A stretch of 43,596 bases of DNA from an uncultured Bacteroidales bacterium (lineage in GTDB: Bacteria > Bacteroidota > Bacteroidia > Bacteroidales > WCHB1-69), in assembly GCA_946413585.1 (NCBI GenBank), contig CAMKLG010000022.1, positions 1 through 43,596 of the forward strand, given 5' to 3'. The notes beneath the pieces are model-generated. The model searched no databases and had not been told where the DNA came from. It saw only the letters and a list, made by a program, of their open reading frames with translations. This document shows positions 8,900 through 16,957 of this stretch, piece by piece. The position numbers and the translations under genes are program-made. Numbering within the stretch: position 1 is the first letter of the stretch; every line of letters begins with the position of its first letter.

Positions 8900-10393
8900 T
8901 TACGCCAGGCTCCACTCTGCGCCGTCCTTGGTGTCTTTCACCACAATGCCGGCGGCGTTGAGGTCGTCACGGATTTTGTCGGACAAAGCCCAGTTTTTCT
9001 CGGCTTTGGCGGTTTTGCGCATGTCCAAGACCAATTGCATGGCTTTTTCGAGCGCGTCGTGCTCGCGGGTGTCGCCTTGCGCAAGTTCGGGTTTGATGCC
9101 CAAGATGTCGAAGAAGAAGGTGCGGAAGGTCGTCTTCAGCAGATCGAGGTCTTCGGCGGTGAGGGTGGCGTGGCCGTCCTTCACGGCGTTGATAATACGC
9201 GTGGCATCAAATAGTTCCGCAATGACTTTCGGGGTGTTGAAATCATCGTTCATGGCTTCGTAGCAGCGTTCCTGCAGTGCGCTCACATCTTCTGTTGAGG
9301 TGCTGCCTGCCTTGAGACTGTCGAGGTGACGCTCTGCGGCGTACAGTTTTTCCAACCCTTTTTCAGCGGATTGCAATGCGGCGTTGCTGAAATCGACCGT
9401 GCCTCGGTAAGAGGCTTGCAACACGAAGTAGCGAATCGTCATCGGGGAGTAAGCCTTCTCCAATTTGGGATGATTGCCAGTGAAGAACTCGTTGAGCGTA
9501 ATGAAGTTGCCCAACGATTTTCCCATCTTCTGCCCCTCGATGGTAATCATATTATTATGCATCCAGTAGCGCACGGAACTTTTGCCGTTGGCCACGGTGC
9601 TTTGGCACACTTCTGATTCATGGTGCGGGAACAACAAGTCCATGCCACCGCCGTGGATGTCGAACTGTTCGCCCAAGTATTTGGTGCTCATGGCTGTACA
9701 TTCGATATGCCAGCCCGGAAAACCGACGCTCCATGGGGAGTTCCAACGCATGATGTGCTCAGGAGCGGCTTTCTTCCATAATGCGAAGTCGGCGGGATTG
9801 CGCTTCTCGCTCTGACCGTCCAGTTCGCGGGTGTTGGCAATCAACTCGGACAAAACGCGACCGGAGAGCTTGCCATAGCCGAAGTCCTTGTCGAATTTCT
9901 CCACGTCAAAATAGACAGAACCGTCTGACACATAAGCATATCCTTTGTCCAAAATTTTCTGTACCATTTCGATTTGCTCGATGATGTGTCCAGAAGCGCG
10001 CGGTTCGATGGACGGCCCCTTCACGTTGAGGGCATCCATAGCTTTGTGGTAGCTGTCCATGTAATATTGTGCCACCTCCATCGGCTCGAGCTGCTCCAAA
10101 CGGGCTTTCTTGGCGATTTTGTCCTCGCCTTCGTCCGCGTCGTGCTCCAGGTGACCCACGTCGGTGATGTTACGCACGTAGCGCACTTTGTAGCCGATGT
10201 GCGTGAGGTAGCGGAAGACCACGTCGAAGGTCACCGCCGGGCGCGCATGACCAAGATGCGGCTCGCCATACACTGTCGGTCCGCACACATACAAGCCCAC
10301 ATGGTCGGGCGTGATAGGCTGCAACAGCTCTTTTCTCTTCGATAAAGTATTGTATAATAGTACTTTCCCTTTGTTGTCTGTATTTTTAATCAT
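8900..10393 (-). CDS. cysS: Cysteine--tRNA ligase
   Basis: This 497-residue class I aminoacyl-tRNA synthetase charges tRNA-Cys with cysteine in the cytoplasm. It shows the HIGH-type motif HLGH in EPHLGHARP near residue 45, the KMSKS-type motif KMGKSLGN near 272 (Gly in place of the first Ser, as is common in the phylum) and the zinc ligands in [14 protein letters not shown] and HHESE. The C-terminal DALR-like helical domain is present and the length is normal. I chose the start [10 protein letters not shown] at 10393 because a -7 box lies at 10422-10429, inside the longer open frame that reaches 10432. It is transcribed divergently from the acyl-CoA synthetase gene. Confidence 0.97.
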   Translation of the reverse strand: MIKNTDNKGKVLLYNTLSKRKELLQPITPDHVGLYVCGPTVYGEPHLGHARPAVTFDVVFRYLTHIGYKVRYVRNITDVGHLEHDADEGEDKIAKKARLEQLEPMEVAQYYMDSYHKAMDALNVKGPSIEPRASGHIIEQIEMVQKILDKGYAYVSDGSVYFDVEKFDKDFGYGKLSGRVLSELIANTRELDGQSEKRNPADFALWKKAAPEHIMRWNSPWSVGFPGWHIECTAMSTKYLGEQFDIHGGGMDLLFPHHESEVCQSTVANGKSSVRYWMHNNMITIEGQKMGKSLGNFITLNEFFTGNHPKLEKAYSPMTIRYFVLQASYRGTVDFSNAALQSAEKGLEKLYAAERHLDSLKAGSTSTEDVSALQERCYEAMNDDFNTPKVIAELFDATRIINAVKDGHATLTAEDLDLLKTTFRTFFFDILGIKPELAQGDTREHDALEKAMQLVLDMRKTAKAEKNWALSDKIRDDLNAAGIVVKDTKDGAEWSLA

Positions 10394-10421
10394 AATAGAA
10401 ATTTTGTTCAGTAAAAACGCG

Positions 10422-10429
10422 CAAAGGTA
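10422..10429 (-). promoter_or_regulatory. -7 promoter box of cysS
   Basis: On the minus strand this reads TACCTTTG, a match to TAnnTTTG, 29 bases before the chosen cysS start. It rules out the longer cysS reading frame as a likely start. Confidence 0.7.
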
Positions 10430-10455
10430 CACAAATTTTGAATTCTAAAAAAATG

Positions 10456-10463
10456 TATTTTTG
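10456..10463 (+). promoter_or_regulatory. -7 promoter box of the acyl-CoA synthetase gene
   Basis: TATTTTTG matches TAnnTTTG and lies 25 bases before the chosen ATG at 10488. A TTTG at 10437-10440 could serve as -33, though spacing is shorter than usual. Confidence 0.65.
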
Positions 10464-10487
10464 CCGCCTCATTCTAAAACTAGAATT

Positions 10488-12248
10488 ATGGAAGTGACGC
10501 GATTGTTCGACATGCTCGAAAGGGATCTGAAAGAGTTTCCGAAAGAGGATGCGTTATGTTGCAAAGAGAACGGCATTTGGGTGAAATACAGCACCGCCAA
10601 ATACGTGGAAATTGTCAACAACCTTTCATACGGGCTCATGCAGTTGGGCATCAAGAAGGGAGACAGCGTGGCCACCATTACGCCCAACCGGCCAGAGTGG
10701 AATTTCCTTGATATGGCCATCATGCAGATCGGGGCGCTCCACGTGGCCATCTATCCCACCATCAGTGAAAACGACTACCGCTATATATTTGACAATGCAG
10801 ACGTGAAGCTGGTTTTTGTGGCTGGCTGGGACTTGTTGCGCAAGATCACGCAGATTTTGGAAGACAAGCCTGATTTGAAAAACAATGTTTATACATTTCG
10901 TAACTTGTTGGGGTATAAACATTTGAATGAAGTGATAGAGCTGGGCAGGGCGAACCCCGCACCGCAGTATCTGCAGGAAATCAAGGCGAGCATCCAACCC
11001 GATGATGTGGTGTCGTTGGTCTATACCTCTGGCACGACGGGTTTCCCGAAAGGTGTGATGCTTTCTCACCGCAATTTCCTCTCCAACGTGGAGGCTATTT
11101 TACCCATCATCCCGACTTCAGAGAATAACCGTATCTTGAGCTATCTGCCTCTGTGCCACGTGTATGAGCGTATGATGAACTACGCTTGGCAATATCTAGG
11201 ATTGCCGATTTACTATGCGGAAAGCTTAGCCAAGATTCAGGAAAACATGGTGGAGCTGAAACCCGATATTTTCACCACGGTGCCGCGGCTTTTGGAGAAA
11301 GTCTATGACAAAATCCTGGCCAAAGGCCATAAATTGAGCAAAACAAAGCAGCGGATTTTCTTCTGGGCTAATGAAATCGCGTTGCAATATGGCGATGATC
11401 CCGGCAAACGTTACGACCGCAAGCTGAAGATAGCGCGGAAGTTGGTGCTGAACCAGTGGAACAAGGCGTTGGGCGGCAACCTGAAGGTCATCGTGACGGG
11501 CGGTGCGGCCATCCAGCCCCGTATTTCCAAGATTTTCTGGGCAATGGGTATTCCTGTGTTGGAAGGTTACGGTACCACGGAGACTTCTCCGGTGATAGCC
11601 GTGAGCAACTTCTTCCAAGGCGGCGTGGAGATTGGTACGGCCGGACCGGTGCTGCCTGGCACGCGCGTGCGCATCGCGGAAGACGGCGAAATCCTAACCA
11701 AAGGCCCTCACGTGATGAAAGGCTACTACAAATTGCCCGAACAGACGGCGGAAGTCATCGACTCTGACGGCTGGCTGCACACCGGCGACCTCGGCGAACT
11801 CACGCCCGAAGGCCGGCTTAAGATCACGGGCCGTAAAAAGGAAATGTTCAAGACCGCATTCGGTAAGTATGTGGTACCCACCATTATAGAGAATAAATTT
11901 GCCGAAGAATCACTGATAGACAACATCTTGGTGGTCGGCGAGAACAAACAGTTCGCGGCGGCGCTCATCGTGCCGAATTTCGGCGACCTGCGCTCCTGGT
12001 GCACCAACAAAGGCATCAATTACACCACTAACGAGGAGATGATTGAACATCCTGAAGTGCAGAAAAAATATAAGAAGATTGTGGATGAATACAATAAATT
12101 CTTCGGCGATACTGAAAAGGTGAAGCGCTTCCTGCTGATGAACCACGAATGGTCCATCCAATCGGGTGAGTTGACCCCGACACTGAAACTTAAGCGAAAT
12201 GTCTTGATAAAGAAGTACGAAGAACAAATAGAAAAGCTTTTCGCGTAA
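10488..12248 (+). CDS. Long-chain fatty-acid--CoA ligase (AMP-binding)
   Basis: This 586-residue enzyme of the ANL superfamily activates a fatty acid with ATP to an acyl-adenylate and then to acyl-CoA. The P-loop YTSGTTGFPKGVM is near residue 178, GYGTTETSPV near 359, TGDLG near 431 and the hinge/lysine region KITGRKKEMFKTAFGKYVVP from about 445. The gatekeeper and C-terminal features resemble eukaryotic-type long-chain synthetases (FAA1/ACSL branch) common in Bacteroidota. The start at 10488 follows the -7 box at 10456-10463; the open frame continues upstream but through the promoter. The chain length used cannot be read from the sequence. Confidence 0.93.
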   Translation: MEVTRLFDMLERDLKEFPKEDALCCKENGIWVKYSTAKYVEIVNNLSYGLMQLGIKKGDSVATITPNRPEWNFLDMAIMQIGALHVAIYPTISENDYRYIFDNADVKLVFVAGWDLLRKITQILEDKPDLKNNVYTFRNLLGYKHLNEVIELGRANPAPQYLQEIKASIQPDDVVSLVYTSGTTGFPKGVMLSHRNFLSNVEAILPIIPTSENNRILSYLPLCHVYERMMNYAWQYLGLPIYYAESLAKIQENMVELKPDIFTTVPRLLEKVYDKILAKGHKLSKTKQRIFFWANEIALQYGDDPGKRYDRKLKIARKLVLNQWNKALGGNLKVIVTGGAAIQPRISKIFWAMGIPVLEGYGTTETSPVIAVSNFFQGGVEIGTAGPVLPGTRVRIAEDGEILTKGPHVMKGYYKLPEQTAEVIDSDGWLHTGDLGELTPEGRLKITGRKKEMFKTAFGKYVVPTIIENKFAEESLIDNILVVGENKQFAAALIVPNFGDLRSWCTNKGINYTTNEEMIEHPEVQKKYKKIVDEYNKFFGDTEKVKRFLLMNHEWSIQSGELTPTLKLKRNVLIKKYEEQIEKLFA

Positions 12249-12269
12249 ACAACTTATCCACAAAAATTG

Positions 12270-12277
12270 TATTTTTG
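12270..12277 (+). promoter_or_regulatory. -7 promoter box of the PLP enzyme gene
   Basis: TATTTTTG matches TAnnTTTG and lies 48 bases before the ATG at 12326, in the short gap after the acyl-CoA synthetase gene. Confidence 0.65.
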
Positions 12278-12325
12278 CCACATTATTTTTAGCATCAATT
12301 TTAACATCAAAAATTAAACCCCAAT

Positions 12326-13522
12326 ATGGAAAAATTCGATCCCGCAACCAATCTTGAAAAATTGGACAAAAAAGATGCCTACAGAGGTGTCAACCCGGCT
12401 ATCTGCGATAGCGCAACTTTCATGTTTGAACAGGCCAAAACGATGACCGACACTTTCCACGGCGAAACCGAGGGCTACTTCCTCTATTCTCGTCACTGGA
12501 ATCCCAGCACCCTCTCCTTGGCACAGTCATTGGCTGCCATGGAAGGCACTGAACTGGCTTGGACGACCGGTTCTGGTATGGCTGCCATCACCGTTGCTTT
12601 GTTGCACGAGGTGAAATCCGGCGACCATATCCTCTCCAGCATGACCACCTACGGCGGCACCTTCGCTTTCCTGAACAACTACCTCAAGAAGTTCAACGTG
12701 GATGTCACTTTCGTGAACATGCAGGATCTCGACGCTGTGAAGAAGGCTATCCGTCCGAACACCAAGGTTGTCTATACCGAGACGATGAACAACCCGTTGC
12801 TGCGCATCGCCAACCTTCCTGAATTGTCAAAGATTGCACACTCTGTTGGTGCTAAACTGTTGGTTGACAATACTTTCACCCCGATGATTTTCTCTCCCTA
12901 TCGTTTGGGCGCAGACGTGGTGATTTACAGTATGACCAAATATGTGAATGGTATGAACGACTGCGTGGCTGGTGCTATCTGCGGTTCTGCTGCATACATC
13001 AACTCCTTGATTGACGTGAACGACGGTACGGCTATGTTGCTCGGTCCGGTGTTGGACACTTTCCGTTCCACCAGCATCCAGAAGAACCTGCACACATTGC
13101 ATATTCGTATGAAGAAGCACAGTGAGAACGCCATGTACTTGGCAAAACGCTTCAAAGAAACCGGCATCAAGTACAACTATCCTGGTCTTCCTGAACATCC
13201 CGATCACGAGCTGTTCAAATCCATGATGAACGATGGTTACGGCTTCGGCGGTATGATTTCCATCGACATGGGCACGGCAGAAAGAGCCAGCGCCATCATG
13301 GAGAAGATGCAAGAACTGGGTGTGGGTTACCTCGCTGTCAGCCTCGGCTACTTCAAGACTCTGTTCAGCAACTCCGGCAAATCCACCTCTTCAGAGGTTC
13401 CTGAGGACATCCAGAAAGAAATGGGCATGAGCGAAGGCCTCATCCGTTTCTCCATGGGCTTGGACAACGATCCGGAACGCACCTTCCAATTGATCAAACA
13501 AGCGATTGACGCCACGAGATAA
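12326..13522 (+). CDS. Cys/Met metabolism PLP-dependent enzyme
   Basis: This 398-residue enzyme belongs to the cystathionine gamma-synthase / methionine gamma-lyase / O-acetylhomoserine sulfhydrylase family. It shows YSRHWNPS (phosphate and substrate loop), TGSGMAAI, the cofactor Asp in VDNTF and the Schiff-base lysine K205 in SMTKYVNG. The position that is Cys in typical methionine gamma-lyases (YGCT) is Gly here (TYGGTFAFL), which argues mildly for a synthase or sulfhydrylase, but the family cannot be split safely by eye. It has its own promoter and a terminator downstream, so it appears monocistronic. Role: sulfur amino acid synthesis or breakdown. Confidence 0.88.
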   Translation: MEKFDPATNLEKLDKKDAYRGVNPAICDSATFMFEQAKTMTDTFHGETEGYFLYSRHWNPSTLSLAQSLAAMEGTELAWTTGSGMAAITVALLHEVKSGDHILSSMTTYGGTFAFLNNYLKKFNVDVTFVNMQDLDAVKKAIRPNTKVVYTETMNNPLLRIANLPELSKIAHSVGAKLLVDNTFTPMIFSPYRLGADVVIYSMTKYVNGMNDCVAGAICGSAAYINSLIDVNDGTAMLLGPVLDTFRSTSIQKNLHTLHIRMKKHSENAMYLAKRFKETGIKYNYPGLPEHPDHELFKSMMNDGYGFGGMISIDMGTAERASAIMEKMQELGVGYLAVSLGYFKTLFSNSGKSTSSEVPEDIQKEMGMSEGLIRFSMGLDNDPERTFQLIKQAIDATR

Positions 13523-13569
13523 TGGCGATGACGCGAGGTGTCGTAAGTTATCGTTAAAGTTATAATATC

Positions 13570-13604
13570 AAAGACGGGCATGAAGTGATTTCGTGTCCGT
13601 TTTT
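13570..13604 (+). terminator. Rho-independent terminator
   Basis: GACGGGCATGAA pairs with TTCGTGTCCGTT (with G-T pairs) around a short loop and is followed by TTTT. It lies 48 bases after the PLP enzyme gene. Confidence 0.65.
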
Positions 13605-13637
13605 ATTTTTCATCGCATCATCGTATCATTTTTTTTG

Positions 13638-13645
13638 TACCTTTG
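13638..13645 (+). promoter_or_regulatory. -7 promoter box of the polyferredoxin gene
   Basis: TACCTTTG matches TAnnTTTG. It overlaps the first ATG of the open frame (13643), so translation must start downstream, at 13679. Confidence 0.65.
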
Positions 13646-13678
13646 CAGTTTCTTTTAAATGTCATAAAACCGACCCTA

Positions 13679-15208
13679 ATGCATAAGAAATCCTTACAAC
13701 GTATCCGGCGTGTGCTCGCAGCCATTTTCTTCCTTGGCATCACGCTGATGTTCCTCGATTTTACGGGGACGCTGCACAACTTTCTGGCGTGGATGGCCAA
13801 GGTGCAATTCCTGCCCGCAGTGTTGGCTCTTAACTTTATTGTTATTGCTATCTTGCTGGTTATCACTTTGCTGTTTGGACGAATCTACTGCTCGGTGATT
13901 TGTCCATTAGGTGTTTTTCAGGATGGCGTGGCGCATGTCCACAATTGGTTCAAGAAAGGTCGCTACACATATTCTAAGGCGCACAACATCTTGAGATACA
14001 TTATGTTGGGCATCTTCGTGGTGCTGATGATTGCCGGCGTGAACTCGTTGGCCGTATTGCTGGCTCCCTATTCCGCTTACGGCCGTATGGTGCAGAGTCT
14101 GCTCGGTCCCATCTATCAGTGTTGCAACAACGGATTGGCTGCCCTCAGCGAGCACTTCCACAGTTATACCTTCTACACTAAAGAGGTGTGGATGAGAAGT
14201 TTACCGACTCTCATAGTCGCAGCGGTGACTTTTGTGGTCCTGGTTGTCCTCGCATGGCGCAACGGTCGCACCTACTGCAACAACATTTGTCCGGTGGGCA
14301 CTTTCCTGAGCTTCTTCAGTCGTTTTTCCTGGTTCAAGATGCATATCAACGAAGAAAAATGCATCCAATGTGGAATGTGCACCAAGAATTGCAAGGCCTC
14401 CTGCATTGACGGCAAGAACGGATTTGTGGATTATTCGCGGTGTGTGACCTGCGGCAATTGCATGGCGGTGTGCCCGAAGGATGCGATTGAATATAAACAC
14501 GTCAAGGGTAATCCCACCCCCGTTGGCGCGAATAATCATTCGCCCCAACCGGCGGACAAAAAACCTGAGGAAACCGTTGATACCTCCAAACGCGCGTTCC
14601 TGATTGGTTCCGCAGTGGCATTGGGTACCGCTGCCTTAGCACAGGAAAAGAAGAAGGTGGATGGCGGTCTGGCCTTCATCGAAGATAAGGTGATGTTGGT
14701 TCGCAAAACGCCTATCGTGCCTGCGGGTGCGGGGTCGCTCCAACGTTTCCGTAATCACTGTACGGGTTGCCAACTCTGTGTGTCACAGTGTCCTAACGAT
14801 GTATTGCGTCCCTCGACGACCCTTTTGCACCTGATGCAACCCGAGATGTCGTTCGAGCGCGGCTATTGCCGCCCCGAGTGCACCGCCTGTGGCGATGTTT
14901 GTCCGACCGGCGCGATACAGAAGTTGCTCAAGGAGGAGAAGGCCGTCACGAAGAAAGGGCAGGCGTTCTGGTTCGCCCAAAACTGTATCGTGGTGAGCGA
15001 CGGCGTTTCGTGCGGCAACTGCGCACGCCACTGTCCTGCCGAGGCTATCGAGATGGTTCCGTTGCGTGGCGACACCACCGGCCGTAAGCTGATCCCTGCC
15101 ATCAACGAAAGCAAATGCATCGGCTGTGGCGCATGCGAGTATGTCTGCCCCGCCCGCCCGCTCTCCGCCATTTACGTCGAAGGCATCGAACAACAACGAA
15201 CAATCTGA
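13679..15208 (+). CDS. Membrane-bound polyferredoxin, NapH-type with extra 4Fe-4S domains
   Basis: This 509-residue protein is a predicted inner-membrane electron carrier. Its first ~225 residues hold about five membrane segments and the two CxxxCP motifs of the NapH/NosR family (YCSVICPLG near 70, YCNNICPVG near 200). Two 4Fe-4S motifs follow near 228 (CIQCGMC) and 255 (CVTCGNC). After a linker and a Tat-like/membrane stretch (SKRAFLIGSAVALGTAALA near 302-320) comes a NapG/NapF-like half with CTGCQLC near 361 and three more clusters (CRPECTACGDVC, C-x8-CGNCARHC, CIGCGACEYVC). The linker contains a 28-bp palindromic repeat read in frame (residues about 282-291). The neighbouring aldo/keto reductase also carries 4Fe-4S clusters, so they may exchange electrons. 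Redox partner and substrate are unproven. Confidence 0.85.
   Translation: MHKKSLQRIRRVLAAIFFLGITLMFLDFTGTLHNFLAWMAKVQFLPAVLALNFIVIAILLVITLLFGRIYCSVICPLGVFQDGVAHVHNWFKKGRYTYSKAHNILRYIMLGIFVVLMIAGVNSLAVLLAPYSAYGRMVQSLLGPIYQCCNNGLAALSEHFHSYTFYTKEVWMRSLPTLIVAAVTFVVLVVLAWRNGRTYCNNICPVGTFLSFFSRFSWFKMHINEEKCIQCGMCTKNCKASCIDGKNGFVDYSRCVTCGNCMAVCPKDAIEYKHVKGNPTPVGANNHSPQPADKKPEETVDTSKRAFLIGSAVALGTAALAQEKKKVDGGLAFIEDKVMLVRKTPIVPAGAGSLQRFRNHCTGCQLCVSQCPNDVLRPSTTLLHLMQPEMSFERGYCRPECTACGDVCPTGAIQKLLKEEKAVTKKGQAFWFAQNCIVVSDGVSCGNCARHCPAEAIEMVPLRGDTTGRKLIPAINESKCIGCGACEYVCPARPLSAIYVEGIEQQRTI
14522..14549. repeat. Palindromic repeat inside the polyferredoxin gene
   Basis: Arms GTTGGCGCGAAT (14522-14533) and ATTCGCCCCAAC (14538-14549) enclose AATC with one mismatch. 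The sequence is a member of the GTAGGGGCGAAT family found between genes at 8795 and 28553, but here it is translated as PVGANNHSPQP in the linker between two 4Fe-4S halves. Confidence 0.85.
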
Positions 15209-15266
15209 TTAGTTAGCAGTTAGTAGTTAGCAGTTAGCAGTTAGTAGTTAGCAGTTAGCAGTTAGA
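15209..15266. repeat. Tandem GTTAGCA/GTTAGTA repeat
   Basis: Seven or more units of the 7-8 base type AGTTAGCAGTTAGTAG follow the stop codon of the polyferredoxin gene. No hairpin partner is present. The block lies before a CCCCACAC-type hairpin element. Confidence 0.8.
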
Positions 15267-15280
15267 GCAACAGTAATATT

Positions 15281-15373
15281 ATTAAACATCATTCCCTAAG
15301 CAGCCCCGGAAGGGCAAGAGCTCGGTAGAGCAATTAACCCCACACAAGCGACGAAGGAGCGCAGTGTGGGGCG
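15281..15373. repeat. Multi-hairpin element, CCCCACAC/GTGTGGGG family
   Basis: The element contains CAGCCCCGGAAGGGC, GAGCTCGGTAGAGC and CCCCACAC (about 15338-15345) paired with GTGTGGGG (15364-15371). A second copy with the same order is at 22245-22327, and a truncated copy at 29480-29523. Base changes between copies preserve pairing in the small stems (for example CCTCGAAGAGG against CCCCGGAAGGG). Confidence 0.8.
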
Positions 15374-15399
15374 GCAAGGAGATACAAAGACAAATAGAT

Positions 15400-16809
15400 A
15401 TGAAAGATATATCACGCAGAGATTTCCTCAAGATATTAGGTGCGGGCACTGCCGTGACCGCAGCCACGATGGCCGGATGCAAAAACGACGGCGATCTTAA
15501 CCCCAAAGGCACCCTGCAACCCCAGAAAGGGCAGATGACCTACCGCACGAACCACAATACCGGCGACAAGGTGTCGCTGTTGGGCTTCGGCATGATGCGA
15601 CTGCCCGTTATCGAAGAGCAGGCTCCGAAAGGCGCTTCCGGTCGCGAGGCCAAATCCGCCCCCATCGACCAGGAGATGGTCAACAAGATGGTGGACAAAG
15701 CCATCGAATACGGCGTCAACTACTTCGACACCTCCCCTGTCTATTGTCAGGGACGCAGCGAGAAGGCCACCGGCATCGCCCTGTCGCGCCACAAACGCGA
15801 CAGCTACTACCTCGCCACCAAGATGTCGAACTTTGCACCCGCCACCTGGCCGCGCCACGAGTCCATCGCCATGTTCAACAACTCCCTCAAGGAGCTGCAG
15901 ACCGACTACATCGACTACCTGCTGCTCCACAGCGTGGGCGGCGGCAAGGACGCCATGGAGATGCTTCGCCAGCGTTACTATGACAACGGCATCCTCGATT
16001 TCCTGCTTGAACAGCGCGAAAAGGGCGTCATCCGCAACCTTGGCTTCTCCTACCACGGCGACGTGAAGGTGTTCGACTACCTGCTGTCGCGCCACGAGGA
16101 GTACAAGTGGGACTTCGTGCAGATTGAGATGAACTACCTCGACTGGCATTTCGCCCACGAAATCGAAGAGGAAAACACCAATGCCGATTATCTCTATCAG
16201 GAACTGGCCAAGAGAAACATACCTGCGGTCATCATGGAGCCGCTCCTGGGTGGCCGCCTCGCCAATGTGCCCGACCACATCGTGCGGGAGATGAAAAAGC
16301 GGGAACCTGAGCGCAGTGTGGCCTCGTGGGCGTTCCGCTTCTGCGGCACCTTCCCCGACGTGCTCACCTCACTGAGCGGCATGACCTATATGGACCATCT
16401 CGACGACAACCTCGCCACCCACTGTCCGCTGAAACCGCTCACCGACGAGGAACTCGCCTTCTTGGAGGAGATCGCCAAAAAGATCTACGACCTGGAGAAC
16501 ATCCCCTGCACCGCGTGCCAGTATTGTATGCCGTGCCCTTACGGCCTCGACATTCCCGGCATCTTCTCCCACTACAACAAGTGCATCAAAGAAGGTAATC
16601 TCGCTAGAAGTCAGGACGAAAGCGGCTACAAGAAGATGCGCAAAGCCTTCTTGGTGGGTTATGACCGTAGCGTTCCGAAACTGCGCCAGGCCGACCACTG
16701 CATCCATTGCGGCGAGTGCATCCAACACTGTCCGCAACGCATCCGTATCCCGGAAATGATGGACATGGTGAACGAATACGTGGAAAAACTGAAACAGGGA
16801 ACCCTATAA
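15400..16809 (+). CDS. Tat-exported aldo/keto reductase with C-terminal 4Fe-4S domain
   Basis: This 469-residue protein begins with a twin-arginine signal (SRRDFLKILGAGT from residue 5) and an AGC lipobox near 27, so it is probably an exported lipoprotein. The start at 15400 puts the RR motif at the N-terminus; the longer frame runs into a repeat. The aldo/keto reductase tetrad is visible: Asp in YFDTSP, Tyr in PVYCQG, Lys in LATKMS and His in LLLHSVG. The C-terminus carries CTACQYCMPCP near 370 and CIHCGECIQHCP near 434, each a 4Fe-4S motif. Such iron-sulfur aldo/keto reductases are widespread in anaerobes but mostly without known substrates. The polyferredoxin just upstream is a plausible electron partner. 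Confidence 0.88.
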   Translation: MKDISRRDFLKILGAGTAVTAATMAGCKNDGDLNPKGTLQPQKGQMTYRTNHNTGDKVSLLGFGMMRLPVIEEQAPKGASGREAKSAPIDQEMVNKMVDKAIEYGVNYFDTSPVYCQGRSEKATGIALSRHKRDSYYLATKMSNFAPATWPRHESIAMFNNSLKELQTDYIDYLLLHSVGGGKDAMEMLRQRYYDNGILDFLLEQREKGVIRNLGFSYHGDVKVFDYLLSRHEEYKWDFVQIEMNYLDWHFAHEIEEENTNADYLYQELAKRNIPAVIMEPLLGGRLANVPDHIVREMKKREPERSVASWAFRFCGTFPDVLTSLSGMTYMDHLDDNLATHCPLKPLTDEELAFLEEIAKKIYDLENIPCTACQYCMPCPYGLDIPGIFSHYNKCIKEGNLARSQDESGYKKMRKAFLVGYDRSVPKLRQADHCIHCGECIQHCPQRIRIPEMMDMVNEYVEKLKQGTL

Positions 16810-16821
16810 AACCTCTTCCAA

Positions 16822-16877
16822 AAAGGGCTGAAAGCCCGACCTATGTCAGCCTAGGGTGAGCGCAGCGAGCCCTGGGT
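16822..16877. repeat. GGGCTGAAAGCCC double-hairpin repeat
   Basis: A GGGCTGAAAGCCC hairpin is followed by a spacer GACCTATGTCAG and a second hairpin CCTAGGGTGAGCG.. paired with ..CGAGCCCTGGG. An almost identical copy lies at 20281-20334 and a diverged one at 22401-22456. Confidence 0.85.
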
Positions 16878-16957
16878 GGCGATGAATGGCGATGAATGGG
16901 CGATGAATGATGTATGGTGTGCGACGGAAATTATGAATTGTGAATTATGAATTAAAT
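16875..16957. repeat. GATGAATGGC and GAATTAT tandem repeats before the fucosidase gene
   Basis: Three GCGATGAATG units (16879-16910) are followed by GAATTGTGAATTATGAATTA (about 16935-16954). The ATGAATTAT unit supplies an in-frame upstream ATG at 16940, but the signal peptide favours the ATG at 16958. Confidence 0.75.

Noticed and set aside
12254-12262. TTATCCACA, a perfect DnaA-box sequence
   Set aside because: It is single, with no cluster, AT-rich unwinding region or dnaA/dnaN neighbour, so an origin is not supported.
12326-13522. Firm call as methionine gamma-lyase
   Set aside because: The cysteine typical of that enzyme is glycine here, so only the family is stated.
15209-15266. CRISPR-like regular repeats
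   Set aside because: Units are only 7-8 bases with no spacers and no cas genes nearby.
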